Of a DNA stretch of 64,000 nucleotides, positions 47,892 through 59,687 are shown piece after piece. A program made the translations under genes and the position numbers. The stretch lies in contig JAYKAV010000311.1 in NCBI GenBank assembly GCA_035582835.1, positions 1,202,067-1,266,066 on the forward strand, written 5' to 3'. Below the pieces are notes generated by a model that saw nothing but the letters and a program-made list of their open reading frames with translations, ran no database searches and had not been told where the DNA came from. Each line of letters starts with the position of its first letter. The first letter of the stretch is position 1. Origin of the DNA: Phoebastria nigripes (Eukaryota > Chordata > Aves > Procellariiformes > Diomedeidae).

Positions 47892-50800
47892 GGCAGTTAG
47901 TAATATTTTAGGAATTGTTTAGAAAAGGTTCCTGCTAAAAAGATTACATCTTTTAAGTTACTAAAAGATTTCAAATGGTGAAAGATTCAGGTAATTTGTG
48001 AATTACCAGAATTTTTCAAGAGCTGTTTTCTTTTAAAAAAACCCAAAACAACAAACCACAACTCTAATTTATTGTATTTGGAAAGGACTACAAAAGTGCA
48101 CCACTCTGATTTCATCTTGCCCATAAGCACTTTGTTTCCATATCAGTTTTGGCTTTTATAGAGTTGCAAAGGAGCTGGGGAAATTCAAGTGAATTATTTC
48201 ACCTTCTACAGAGCAGGAAACACACTGGAAAAATTCCTGTGACAAATGCAAGCTATCGTCCACTGTCTAGTCCCTTGTTCTCACTGCTGCATGGAGCAAA
48301 GGGGTCACCTACGGAAAAATACAGCTTTAGAAGTCATGACCCTACCTTAAAATGACTGTGCTGGGTAGATCACGCTACCTTGCCCAGTCCCTTTTGTAAC
48401 CACTTATACCTGGGCCAAGTATGTTTCAAGTGGTCCCTGAAGTTCACAACCGCTTTGTGTTGCCAGACTGTCACAGAGCAGGAGGAGTAGACGGATGAAT
48501 TTGATTCCAGTTAGTTGGACTCAAAGGAGAGTTGGACAGAGTCCATCCACATGATGCTTGCATTTTAAGTGGGGTATCTGCTTCAATAAACAATCTGCTG
48601 TGTTTGCTATATAGGTCGGATTTCAGCTCAGGTGTCCTGGCTGAAGTGTGGTCTGAATGCAGCCCCAGCTGGGGTGGGAGGGCTCCAGCACAGAGACTGG
48701 CTTGTGGGTTGAATAAGCAGTTTCTGCGAGAGATGAGAAGTCTGCACTTCATCATAACAGTCTGGTCCAAAGGTCGTTGAGGCTGATGGAAAACTCCAGC
48801 TGAATTCAATAGTCCTGGAGCAGGCTAATGTGTGTAATTTATACTTCTCCCTTTTTTTGTCCTTAAAAATTATAGATATCCATTGTCCTGTATATAGCCA
48901 CGCCTTTCCTATTTCTTCTTTCTTGTTTGCATTTGACAAATATTTAAGAGCCCTGCACAGACTGCACAAGAGTGAGACAGAGGGGAAGTGACCAGAGTTA
49001 TTAGTCAGCTTGGGGATATTTCTCAAGTCCTGGGGTGAAAAAAAAAATCCAATTTGTATTTGTAATTCCATACTTCTAATCTATTGTCATCAAGCTGAAA
49101 TATTTGCCTTATATTGCTAAATCAAAAGATCTTTAGAAAGCTTTGCAAAAATATGTTTGTCAGTCACTGTTTGGTGAACTCTCTGAACATGAGAAATGCT
49201 ACCTTGTATTTGCTTGTATTAAAAAAGCAGAACTTTTTCTTCCAAAAGGAGTTGTACATGTTGATTAAACTGATATTTCTGTGTTTCTCTTAAAATTGTT
49301 CCACTGGTTTCTTCCTCACCTAGAATGTCTCTCCTTGGACAAACCTAGAAATTTTCCACAGCTTTTTTAATCTGCAGAAGTGCTGTTTCTAGGTCTGACA
49401 ACTGCTGCCTTTGTTGTTAAAATTAATCGAAGAAAATACAAAGAGCATTTTCCTTTTTACCAAAACATGATGAAGAATAGATAAAATAGTATATTATTGA
49501 AAGATTAGCACTATCATGATGTATACCAGTCTATTGTAGTACAAATTTATGACATATTAAACAAAATGTGAAAAACAGTGATTCAGAGAAAGCACGCACA
49601 TACGAAACTCAGAAAAACTGTCTCATTGTGAAAGTCAATTATTTCCTACAGCTTAAGGAAGTGGATGTCCAGAAATCAGCTCTTTGCTTTGCTGTAACTC
49701 TTAGCTCTCTGTGAATGAACACATTGGCACTGTCAACAGCCTGGTACATCCTTTTTCTCAGCCATTGTGTAAGGTGCTGTGCTACTACCTAGTCACATAG
49801 CAATTCCTCACTGATCAAGGTCCACATGCAGGTCCACCATGCTGGCTTCGTTGCAATGGTTCAGGGTTTGGTTTGTTGCCGTGGCGGCTTTGACTTGCTC
49901 TGCCCCATTCTTGAATGCCTTGCTCCTGTGGGGCACCATTCTGCATGTGGTTTTGCATGGAGGACTCTGAGTGTGGTGAACCATGCTCACACTTTGAAGG
50001 ACCTGGGAATTTTGCTACACTTTTTTTTATTCATTAGACTTCCTGGTGTTTTGCCAAGAGGTCATCTTGCTACCTTCACTTCCTGAGTTTTGGGGGATTA
50101 TATTTTGCTGAGCAAGTGCAGAACCAGAGGTGTGATACTGAAACCATGGGCAGAGACTCTGTCTTCATCCCTTCTCATTGAGATTATTTGAAGTGTTGGT
50201 TGTAGGGCACAGGAGAGCTGTGGGTAGAATATTGTAAGGCGTGGGAAAAATGGGATGGACAGGAATGAAAAGCTTTCAGATTCAGATGCTTTTTGTTGCC
50301 CCTTGCTAGCAATTCCTGTTTCCAACTAAACAGTGTGACTCGGCATAGGTAAGATGGAGTGTGGTCTTAGTTACTTTGATCCCTCCTATCTCCTGAGGTC
50401 TTACCCAACCTTGTGATAAGGAGAAAAAGACCTTGCTGTTATCAAGGGGAGTCACCCCCTATTAATGATGAAAAAAATAGGATTTGACAAAATAAGGTTT
50501 TTACTTCAGTTCCTGAAACAATTCTTTCTTTGTCGTGGTTGAAGATATTTGTTGCCAAGAAATTGTTTTTCTTTATATACATAAGAAATCTTTCAGACAC
50601 TAGGTAATGTGATACTTGGATAACAAAAAGCCAGATTTAGCTTCCATTAAAGCAAAGGCAGACTTTCCTCTGACAACATTTAAATCTGAGTAAAAATTAC
50701 TAATATTTGCACAATTCTTTCCATTTCTGAAGGAAATCAGAGTGCTTTTCTAACATAGGGAACTGATTTTGCGGTGAAAGAGCAATCCTAAGAGATGAGT

Positions 50801-51452
50801 TTTCCTTTTAAGTTGATTTCCTCAAACAGGTGTAAGAGACATCAGCATTTTGACCACCTTCTGTCCTTATCTTCTAACATGTAAGTACTTTTTGATTACT
50901 TGGGAAAAAAATGGTTGCAATGGGAAGCAATTTCTAATTATATTTAACATTTGTGGCAATGTAATGGGCAGTACAGTCTCTTATAACATTCTTGTTTAAG
51001 TGCCACTAAGTGAATACACATGGGTACTCCTTTCACAGGCAGAACTGCAGTCATCCATCAACAGTTGTTCAATGAGGAGGGAATAAAGCTTTTTCTGAGT
51101 GTAGCTATTTAATTTTTAAACTTTTTTTTTCCCAATCAAAGAAAAACACATTTCAAAATCTATGTCTGTTTTCTTGTTATTCCCACTGGCAAGCTTAGCA
51201 CTGAATAATTCAGCAGACTGAGTAGCCTATACCAAGTATAACCCCAAATCCCCAGACTTACAAAACTCAATTTCAAGTTTCTCACCTTAAGCAATACATT
51301 TAATAAAGTATGTATTTTCCCCTCTAATATGCATTTTCCAATGGATTGCAAATAGCTGAGACACTATCCCCTGATACTATTCATTTTCATATTAAAGGAA
51401 GAAAAAAAGGTGAATATGTTATAAATATTCCCCTAACCAAAAGCCTTACTGA

Positions 51453-51491
51453 TTTTTTGGTTTGGTTTTTTTTTGGTTTTTTTTTTTTTTT
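51453..51491 (+). repeat. T-rich tract
   Basis: Runs of T broken by GG pairs. On the minus strand this is an A-rich tail-like sequence, but no element body is recognisable beside it. Confidence 0.8.
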
Positions 51492-52079
51492 CATTGAATC
51501 TCACCCTGGGAAAATGTGGCCATACAGAAAAATTATTCTGAGTTCCTGTAATCTGCACTAGTTACTATTGCATGAAGAAAACAAGAGGTAAACATCTAAT
51601 TAAATGTATAATCATCTCTTTGTGTAATTTGCCAAAGATATAATTTATTCTAAATTTACTGAGAAAAGTACAGAAGAAGGAATAATCAGCACAGCCTGGT
51701 AATTAGGTATGTGTCTTCTGGCACGTGGCCTGGCATATTTTAGACCAAAAGTGGATCTGAGCTGCACATTTTTGATGCAGATCTTGACTGATTATGAACT
51801 CTCCAAAACTCAGGGTGTTTGGCTTAGGGTGCTGGCAGAGCCCAGCAGAAAGGATACAGCGGCGCCCTGCATCCTGGTCAGATTCCTACATCTGTCGACA
51901 CTCACGGGATTTCGGATTNAATTTTAGCCTTATCACGCTCTCACTGATACATACCACAGAAAGCAATTAAGATGTTGGGCAATCTAAGTGATTGTGAAGC
52001 TTCAGGGCTTGTTAAAACTGCTTGTTATCCTCCTCAGGAGAAGCAAACATGGGGAAAAAAAAAACATAAAGAGCTACTG

Positions 52080-52095
52080 TGACCTCCTCTGACCT
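52080..52095 (-). promoter_or_regulatory. DR4 nuclear-receptor element
   Basis: On the minus strand AGGTCA is repeated perfectly with a 4-base spacer (GAGG). DR4 is the classical site for thyroid hormone receptor/RXR and LXR/RXR dimers. Both half-sites are exact. Confidence 0.4.
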
Positions 52096-53162
52096 CTCAT
52101 CTTTTGCCTCTAAAAGAGAAGAGTGAAGAAATGTACAAGTGCTTGTGTTAGTAACAGGCCCATGTCCTTGTAGGTGGATAAATTCATTTCCATTAGCGTC
52201 ACAAGTGGAAGCAGAGCAGTGATCTAATCTACAGAGGCTTTTATCAAACAGCTTGCCTTAGTCTCCTCCACTGAGCTTTCTGCTTTAGTCCCTTGCCAAA
52301 TTAACCTTGAAGGTATATAACATGACTTTCTAGACCCTACCCAGTGTCTGCAAAGGAGTTATTTTTCATTTTTAAATGCTGTAGCAGTGGGAGTCAAGAT
52401 CAACAACATTTGACATCATTAAATATAACACTTTATTCTTCCTTAGAATAATCTTCAGATAAGCAAGGACCTGATCGTTATGCTGGCTGCTTTGTGGCTG
52501 TATCCATAGAATGAGTAGAAATGATAATATCTGGCTTCACACTCTGGTAGTCAGTCTACAAGAGACAGATTCACTCACTTATTCTGAGCATTACTTACCT
52601 ATAGGACACAGCAAGACTACTGCCAAGGCAAAATACTACACTGCATGTACCCCCAAATCTCCGTGATGAGAAATGATCTCCAGTGACATTACTAGGACCG
52701 GTTGTACAGGAGACACCTTTTGAAGGGACAAGAGATCATCGTCTTGCCAAGTNAGAGCAAATGTTTTGGAATCTGTCTCTTGAGGGAATGTGATTGGAAA
52801 GGTGCCTTTGGCAAAGGGGATAAAAGACATCTAGAAACNGTAGAAACAAGAGAAACAGTTGGAAGGTCTCTAATGGGGAAACATTCTCTAGGAAGACCAA
52901 GAGAAAAGCCTGCGTTATATCAACTATTTGACAGGTTGGCTGGACATGGCATCTGGAAACATGTTGTAGGAATTTGCACAAAAGCTTTAATTTTCCTTCA
53001 AAGGCATTTTTATGTTAGACAGGACTCTCAGTTTGTTCCACAGCACTAACAATTGCAACTTTGTCCCATCTGAAGAAAATAAAAAGAAAATTCTTCATTG
53101 TCCTTTGTCTTTATTTATAACTTTCAGGTACATTTGAGAAACACTTTATGTGGCAATGGGAA

Positions 53163-53201
53163 ATAAGTGGCCACTTATCTTTTCTCGGAAGAGCCACTTG
53201 A
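53163..53201. promoter_or_regulatory. Cluster of NK2-type homeodomain sites
   Basis: ATAAGTGGCCACTTAT (53163-53178) is a perfect 16-base palindrome made of two head-to-head AAGTGG cores. A third core, CCACTTGA (53194-53201), matches the NKX2 consensus TCAAGTGG on the minus strand. An AP-1/MARE-like TGACTCAGC follows at about 53205. Confidence 0.35.
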
Positions 53202-53735
53202 GTTGACTCAGCTGATTCAGTCCTGTGGAGTTTAATGAAATACGAAAAAAAAAATTCCATCCAGCACACACAACCATTATAATTTGCTGCTTGTTTGGAA
53301 ATAGCTGCTATCTTTCTTAAGCCAGCTTTGTAGTATCATAAGACCTTCTCTGCTCTCTTGAGAAATATGTTTTTTAAGAGCATATAAACTGAAAAACAAA
53401 AGACTGTATGAACTCCATTTTGAAGGAAGAAACTCCATGCCTGGAATAACAAACATTTTCACACCCTCAAGGCAGGCAATATTCAGAGATGGACAATAGA
53501 AGAAGAAATAGTGAAAAAAGGGATCAGAAAACCAAGGATCAGAAGCCACCAAGGTTTTTCCTGCCTGCATACAGTGACATGGATCTCTGTTCCACGAGTC
53601 AGCCCCTCTCTGTTTTCTTCCTCTGTCAATTGCTAAAGCTTAAACAACTACTGAGCCAAGTCCCCATCTCCTTCCACAAGGCCTGGCTGGTACACAGCTA
53701 TGTGGATGCTGCTCTGAGCAGAGACTCCCCTCATG

Positions 53736-53746
53736 GCCCCCTGGTG
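53736..53746 (-). promoter_or_regulatory. CTCF-like site
   Basis: GCCCCCTGGTG is the reverse complement of the CTCF core CACCAGGGGGC, all 11 bases matching. The outer positions agree less well. It points opposite to the site at 44.4 kb: that one faces right and this one faces left, so the pair is convergent. Confidence 0.35.
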
Positions 53747-53870
53747 CAGGTCACTCTACCTGGGCAGGACAAGGTGCCTGTGGAGCTTCTGAACTCTGAT
53801 TAGAAATGTGATCTGCTCCTCCTTCTTTTTATCAATATGTGATTTTTCTTGCTTTCAGAACCAGTTAACA

Positions 53871-53995
53871 GATTAAAAAAAAAAAAAAAAAATCTTCTCC
53901 AGGGTGCTCTACTGTTCAGCTAGAGTATTAAAAAATAAAAAAAAAAAAAAAAAAATCTTCTCCAGGGTGCTCTACTGTTCAGCTAGAGTATTAAA
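53871..53995. repeat. 63-bp tandem duplication with A-rich linkers
   Basis: Two copies of a 40-base unit (53893-53932 and 53956-53995, starting TCTTCTCCAGGGTGC and ending AGAGTATTAAA) are identical and spaced 63 bases apart. Each is preceded by a run of about 15 to 20 A. Perfect identity implies a recent duplication, slippage between the A-runs, or an assembly error. Confidence 0.9.
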
Positions 53996-56900
53996 TACAA
54001 ATATTAATTAATATACCTGATGCACTGAACAATATAAGAAAAGTGAAGTTGTATTAGAGTACAAATAAAACCAGATCCTCATCTCTGAAGAGCTTTTTAG
54101 TGCATTTCTCTGGCTAGCCCCTGAGATTAAACAGAGCTCTTTCAATTAAGAAAACAAACTGCAGCTAAAGAATCCACTGCAACTGGGTCAACACTAATTA
54201 CTTGATCAAAAATTGTTAAAAAGGAAATAAGCAAGGTAAAAAGGGGAAGAAAGGTAAACATAGAACACGCTGCTCTGCTGGCTTTCTTTTTTGCGTATCT
54301 TCAGAGCTACATGAAACCCCCCAGGAAACTGCTGGCACTCGGAGCAGGAGCCCCTGTTGTTACACATACAACCACTTACTTGAATGGATGCCTTTCAAAT
54401 TCGGAGAGCAGCCCAGCTAATGAACAGAGCTAACTATATACAATTAGCTCTCAGGACTTGGTGCATGTCACTATGAAGTCTGAATGTGTAGGCACAGATG
54501 AGCTGCGCTTACATTTGGATTTCCCCAAGGAGAGGATTTGAGGTGAGCTTTAAAACCCTCTCCATTAACTCTCTCTGCTACGACTCAGCTGAGCACCAGC
54601 AGCCAACATGCATCTGCCCCCCGGGCAGCACTGCGCCTTCTTTCCAGCTGCTTCAGAGCCAGCGGGAAATTGCAGCAGTGGGGAAAGCCTGTGTCTTCCC
54701 CCCAGCCCCAGGACGTGAGCCAGGGTGCACACCCTGATCTACAGGGTCCGGCACAAGGCAGTCCCCTCCTCTCTCCCCTTTATGGGAGCTGCGCTTGCTG
54801 TTGGAGCTGCCTCTGCCCCCAGTAGTCGTGCTGGGAATCTGGTACCGCGAGAGGACTGCAAGTGTCAGAGCGGGTGGGCGAAAGGCCGAGGACTGCAGGA
54901 CTTCCCTGAGGCAATAAAAGCATGCAACATGAGTGCCCATCACCAGCCCCTGGCTACCACAGCTCACAGAGATTGGAAACCTGGGGATGTGGAGGAAGCT
55001 AGAGAGTGTGAAACAGCCTAATAAAAGTCATAACTGAGCTTTAGTTAATATATGAATATATAAATTACTGGTCAGAGAAAGATGTGCAAATAATTTAAAT
55101 CCAATGGAAAGAAAAAAGTAAAAATTATAGTTTGACACTCTCAGCTCCACAGCTCGCGAGGAGCAAGGAAAGATGGGGGAAGGTGGAGGACTGGGGAGGA
55201 AGGGGATGGAGAGGCCTTAACCTGCATAAGCACCATGTAGCGTGAAAACTGCCCCAGAAGATACAGGGTCTTCTGCCAGAAAGAAACAATTTTTGTTTTT
55301 AACCCACAAACAAGTTGAAAGAAATGACTATAAAGGCAGAGAAGGGAAGGAAAAAAGAAAAGGGCTAGCAGGAGGAAGTCAGGAGGAAGCAGGCAAAGGA
55401 AGCATTTTCCCAAGCTGTGGGAGAAGGAGCAGTGTGCCCAGCATGTGTGGGAAGCGGCACATGCACGGGGCACAGATACTGCAAAGGCAAAGGCAAAAAA
55501 CACTCCTCAGGCCAAGTGTTGGACATGTGAACGGGCATGTTGACAGGCAATTGAAGAGGAGCCAGTGCTTATTTTCCCCTCTAAGACTACTGCGACATCA
55601 TCTGTTACACTCCGATTTCCTTTTTGAACATTTGCATCTGTGTGTTTTCTCCTCCTATTGCCAAGTGTATAGTGACATTTTACACAACTCTGTTCTCCAC
55701 TGGGAAAACGCCGGAGAAGAGCCTCGTGCAGAGCCCAGGCTCAGCACTGCCTCATCCAGAGGGGCTGGCACCTGAGTCACCCCGAGTCTGGGACTCTTTC
55801 AGACCAGGAGAGTCACTTTTCACAATGAAAGCATAATAATGGCCGGTTTCACAGTGTGATGGGAACGGTAACCCAGACGTTTCATGAGCTGCTTGAAACA
55901 TCTAGGCATTTCATAAAACAACTGGATAAAAACCAAGCTAGAAGGCTAGTCAGTTCACCGAAAGCCTGCTACTCGTTCCACTAACTGGATGACTGAAAAA
56001 TGACTGCAAAATTACTGAAAATTGTAGTCATTTTTCAAAATGACTGATTTCACTTGCAACTCATCCAGATGTGCTGGGAATAGGAAATTGCATGGGGACC
56101 ATTTCTGCAACGGTGAGCTGTACAAAACATAACTTCTCGATGTAGTCGTTCCTCTTACACAGTGAATTAGACTGAAATAATAGCTGAAAACAACTAAAAG
56201 GCAGACAGCACGTCAGTGCCTTCTTTCTCAGCTTAGACTACCTCTAAATTTGNCTTCACACTTTGAAGGAATTGTTTTCCTACACTAGGTCTGCTAAAGT
56301 GTAGTAATCTGTGGCAGCAGTGTCCTGACACTCTTCTTAATGTACTGTCAAACCTGAGAAGCTTGAGAACAGCCAAAATCTGGGGGGATGGAGGAAATGG
56401 GGGAAGAGGATGTCTCTGATGTGTGGCATTCTGCTTTGGCAGATGTAAAAATACAAGATACCAAATCGCTCTTTACTCTGTAGCTTGTGAGGAAGAAGAA
56501 AAGCCCACTCTCAGCTGGCTTTCTCCTCACTGAAGGAGCACAAGAGGAAGGGGTTGTGTCCCCCCTNTACTTTCCGCAGCCATTTCCCCAGCCCCACTCC
56601 ACCACCCTTCTGGCTCCAGCTCTCCTGGGTCAGCAATTAGGCGAGATAAAAAGTTTACCTTGTAAAAGGCCATGTCCTTTTGCAACATGCAGAAGCTTGT
56701 CTGCTGTTCACCAGCGGGCCAGACAGATGGCTTTGTGTCATGAACTTGCTTGTTATAGCAATGGGTGAAAAAAAGCCAAGAAATTCTAAGAATATGATTG
56801 AAGAAGGGACCTACATAGTATTCAAGTATGTATTATTAAAGGAAGTACTTAGGTAAATATTTAAGTAAAGCTGAGAACTCCTGCTCACCTCCTGTCAAAT

Positions 56901-58134
56901 TCTGAAAGTACCTAAGCTCCCTGACAGGCTCATTAGTCTGGTTTTCTAAGGAAATAAGTTCATGAGACTGCACTGTCTGTCTGCCTCCTCATGATAGCTT
57001 TTGAACCCTTGGGACAATTCACATCATGCTTGGAAGATGGCTGGAGCCTCAAAGATAGTTCTGTTCCTATGGGTTTTGGGAAAAGTTGAAGACAGTGTAG
57101 CATCAAGCCTGACAGAAAGCCAGAGGCAAGAGGCTTAGATATCAAAAACATCTACAATGATTTGGTAGTTATCACCAGTTTATGTGGGAATCCATCTCTG
57201 CATTGCAATCTCTGCTCAGCTAAATCCCACCCTGTATATTCTTCCACCACGTCCTCTGATGATGGTTCAGCCTGCCAAATATTTCCCAGAGTAGATCTTG
57301 CACACCAACAGATGAATGAACACTTTCCTAAGACAATTGTGGCTTTCTTCAAAAAATACGGCCAAATGAGGACCAGTGCCCTAGCCCACTTTTAATCACA
57401 TTAGCTTAGTATCACCACCTTTTCCCAGCAAGCGATGGATGAGCAGGGATGCATTTTAGGAAGTTTCCTATTAGTTGGTTCTAGGTAGCAATTCATTGAG
57501 CAAATCTCAATGAAACTAAGAAACTCCTAGGAGATTCTAGGAAACGCCTCTGTTTGCTGGCTGCCTTGAATGACATTTTGAAGCAGCCATTTGTCCCCCT
57601 TTACTGTCCAGTGAGTCTAGGAGTCTAACGTTGAACTCTGCACTGCAAGGTAGGCACCTAAAAGCTAGGTACTGCAGCACCTAAAGGACATGTCAATATG
57701 GCACTGTCCTGTACAGATGTAGCCTGTACCTGNTACTGGAGGCAGCCCTCAGTTGCTGTATGAATTGTCTTGGTGGTCAGTGATATTTTATCTTTGAAGG
57801 CTCCCCCAGCACTGACAGAGACCAAGAGTGATACCGCAGACAGACAGCTAGGTCAAATAATGTAAAGTTGGAGTAACTAATAGAGAATCAGAAGGCAGCA
57901 CCTCAGCGGGTGAACTTTGCTATAGTCCTACTGGTTCTTTAATAGAGCTTTAACAGCCTTAATATCAGCTGAAAAGAGGATCCCATTTCTTGGTGATGTA
58001 GAAGTGGTCAATGCCCATTTGTCTTCATATTCTTGGTAGAAAGGTCAGGCAGAGCTCTTGAAGCCTGGCTTTGAAATTTTTACAGTGGTGTTCTGGAAAG
58101 TGGCAACTTCATTGCTAACCAATGTTGTTTTATT

Positions 58135-58232
58135 ACTATATACATACAGTGCTAGGTAGGTATGTATTTTTTTATATACATATACACATACACACAATAT
58201 ACACTATACCTTTGTATATATATTTAGCATAC
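58135..58232. repeat. Mixed TA / CA simple-sequence tract
   Basis: A degenerate tract of TATATACA, CACATACACACA and TATATATAT motifs with a short T-run. Confidence 0.65.
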
Positions 58233-59672
58233 AAACAGACAGCTTTAAATATAAACTTTTCTATGTTTGTTTATAAGTGGAGCCATTAATTACATAATTC
58301 CAGACTCTGCATGCTGCTCTGACATTAAGGTCGAAAACAGCTTCGAAAATGTGCAAAGTGAATTAAGAATTTTCCCAGACAGATTAGGTACATACTTAAG
58401 TTTTACAAACCTAGTCTTAACCCTCTTTTTCAAATCTTCTTTTCTAGGAACTCCATTAAAGCATGAAGAACAATAGTTTGATTATAAATGCTGTAACACA
58501 AACAGCTGCGTTACGTCCTAGTGTCATGCTGTTGCTTTCAGTGAGTTCTAGAGCGGAGAATGATGTAATGCAGAAGCTTAGGGCCAAATTTTGTCAGGTG
58601 ACTAGAAAGATGCCTCTAACTACACTCACTCACCTGCCACAAAACTGTTTATATGGCATGATTAAAAAAAAAAACAAGTAGCGCCAAGTCTGACAGGCTG
58701 GATGCCCTTGCTAGAGAACTGAAGCTACCTGCATGGGAGAGGTGTGTAGAAAAGCAGGAGGTTGTGTCTACATTTAGGTTTGTCAGTAGCAAGACTGACT
58801 TTTCTATATCATCTCCTTCTCCTAAGCCTTCTCCTTAGCTCCCCGAAGAGCTAAGTTTCTGAGGCCCTCTGGAAAGGCAAGTGTGGCCATGCTGACATTT
58901 TGGCTTGGAGTAGCAGCACGTTTCTGCACAAATATGCTGGTTGTTCCCTGACTGTGCTTTGGTTGGGTTTGCATCGTGGTGGACTAGGAACAAAAGGGGA
59001 AGCTTTAATTTACTGATCCCCTCCTATTGCACAGAATTACGTGCTAATGCAGACACAATCTGTAACGTCCTGGAAAGGCCCTTCTGCACACACGGGTGTT
59101 ACATTTACCTATGTAAGCAAATGCCCACCCCAGATACACTGGAAATGGATTAAGCATTGCTTAAAAAAAATAGCTTATTTGCAAAGGGTGTGGGTAACTG
59201 AGATAAATACTGTTTGAATGGAACTGCAACCTGTCAAGCATGACTTTACGTTTGTATTTTTTCATGCTATTTTGCTATTCTTGTACTTCTGAGTTCCCTG
59301 TGACATAGTAAGCTATGTCTACACTGCTGGAGAGAGACACAGACAGGCTATAGATGCACGGCTAGTCTGCTCAGGAGCCCGGTAAACCAGCCTGCCTGAA
59401 CTCTGTGCTACCATGACTGCTTTTCAGTTGTTTTGTAGGTTAAAGAACTTCAATGCAAAACTCATTCCAAAACCTTGTGACTGCGCCACTGTCTTTGCTG
59501 TCAGCGCAACCCCGTGTACGATTCAGGGAATGCTCTCAGGTTTTGGTCCTAAATGGAGCAGAACTGATCCTCTGAGGGAATGGCTAAGAAATGAAAGCAG
59601 ACATGATGTTGCAGCAATATGTGAAGATTTCATTGTATGTGTGCAATTAAATGGTAGAATGCTTGCCACAGC

Positions 59673-59687
59673 AAAAAAAAAAAAAAA
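59673..59687 (+). repeat. A15 homopolymer
   Basis: Fifteen A in a row. It comes after an open stretch (59413-59670) and could be the tail of a retrocopy, but I see no known gene there and no flanking duplication. Confidence 0.8.

Larger units (their letters stand above)
39382..53162. other. No gene recognised
   Basis: Apart from the two splice-bounded segments, the weak CpG stretch, the MIR relic and the DR4 and CTCF-like motifs listed, this is ordinary AT-rich non-coding DNA. I see nothing else in 46.6-52.0 kb. Confidence 0.5.

Noticed and set aside
53489..53803. 104-codon plus-strand frame
   Set aside because: Reads a little like protein near its end, but no splice sites or homologue support it. 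It also overlaps the CTCF-like motif.
59413..59687. Possible processed retrocopy ending in A15
   Set aside because: The 5' portion matches no gene I recognise and no target-site duplication is visible.
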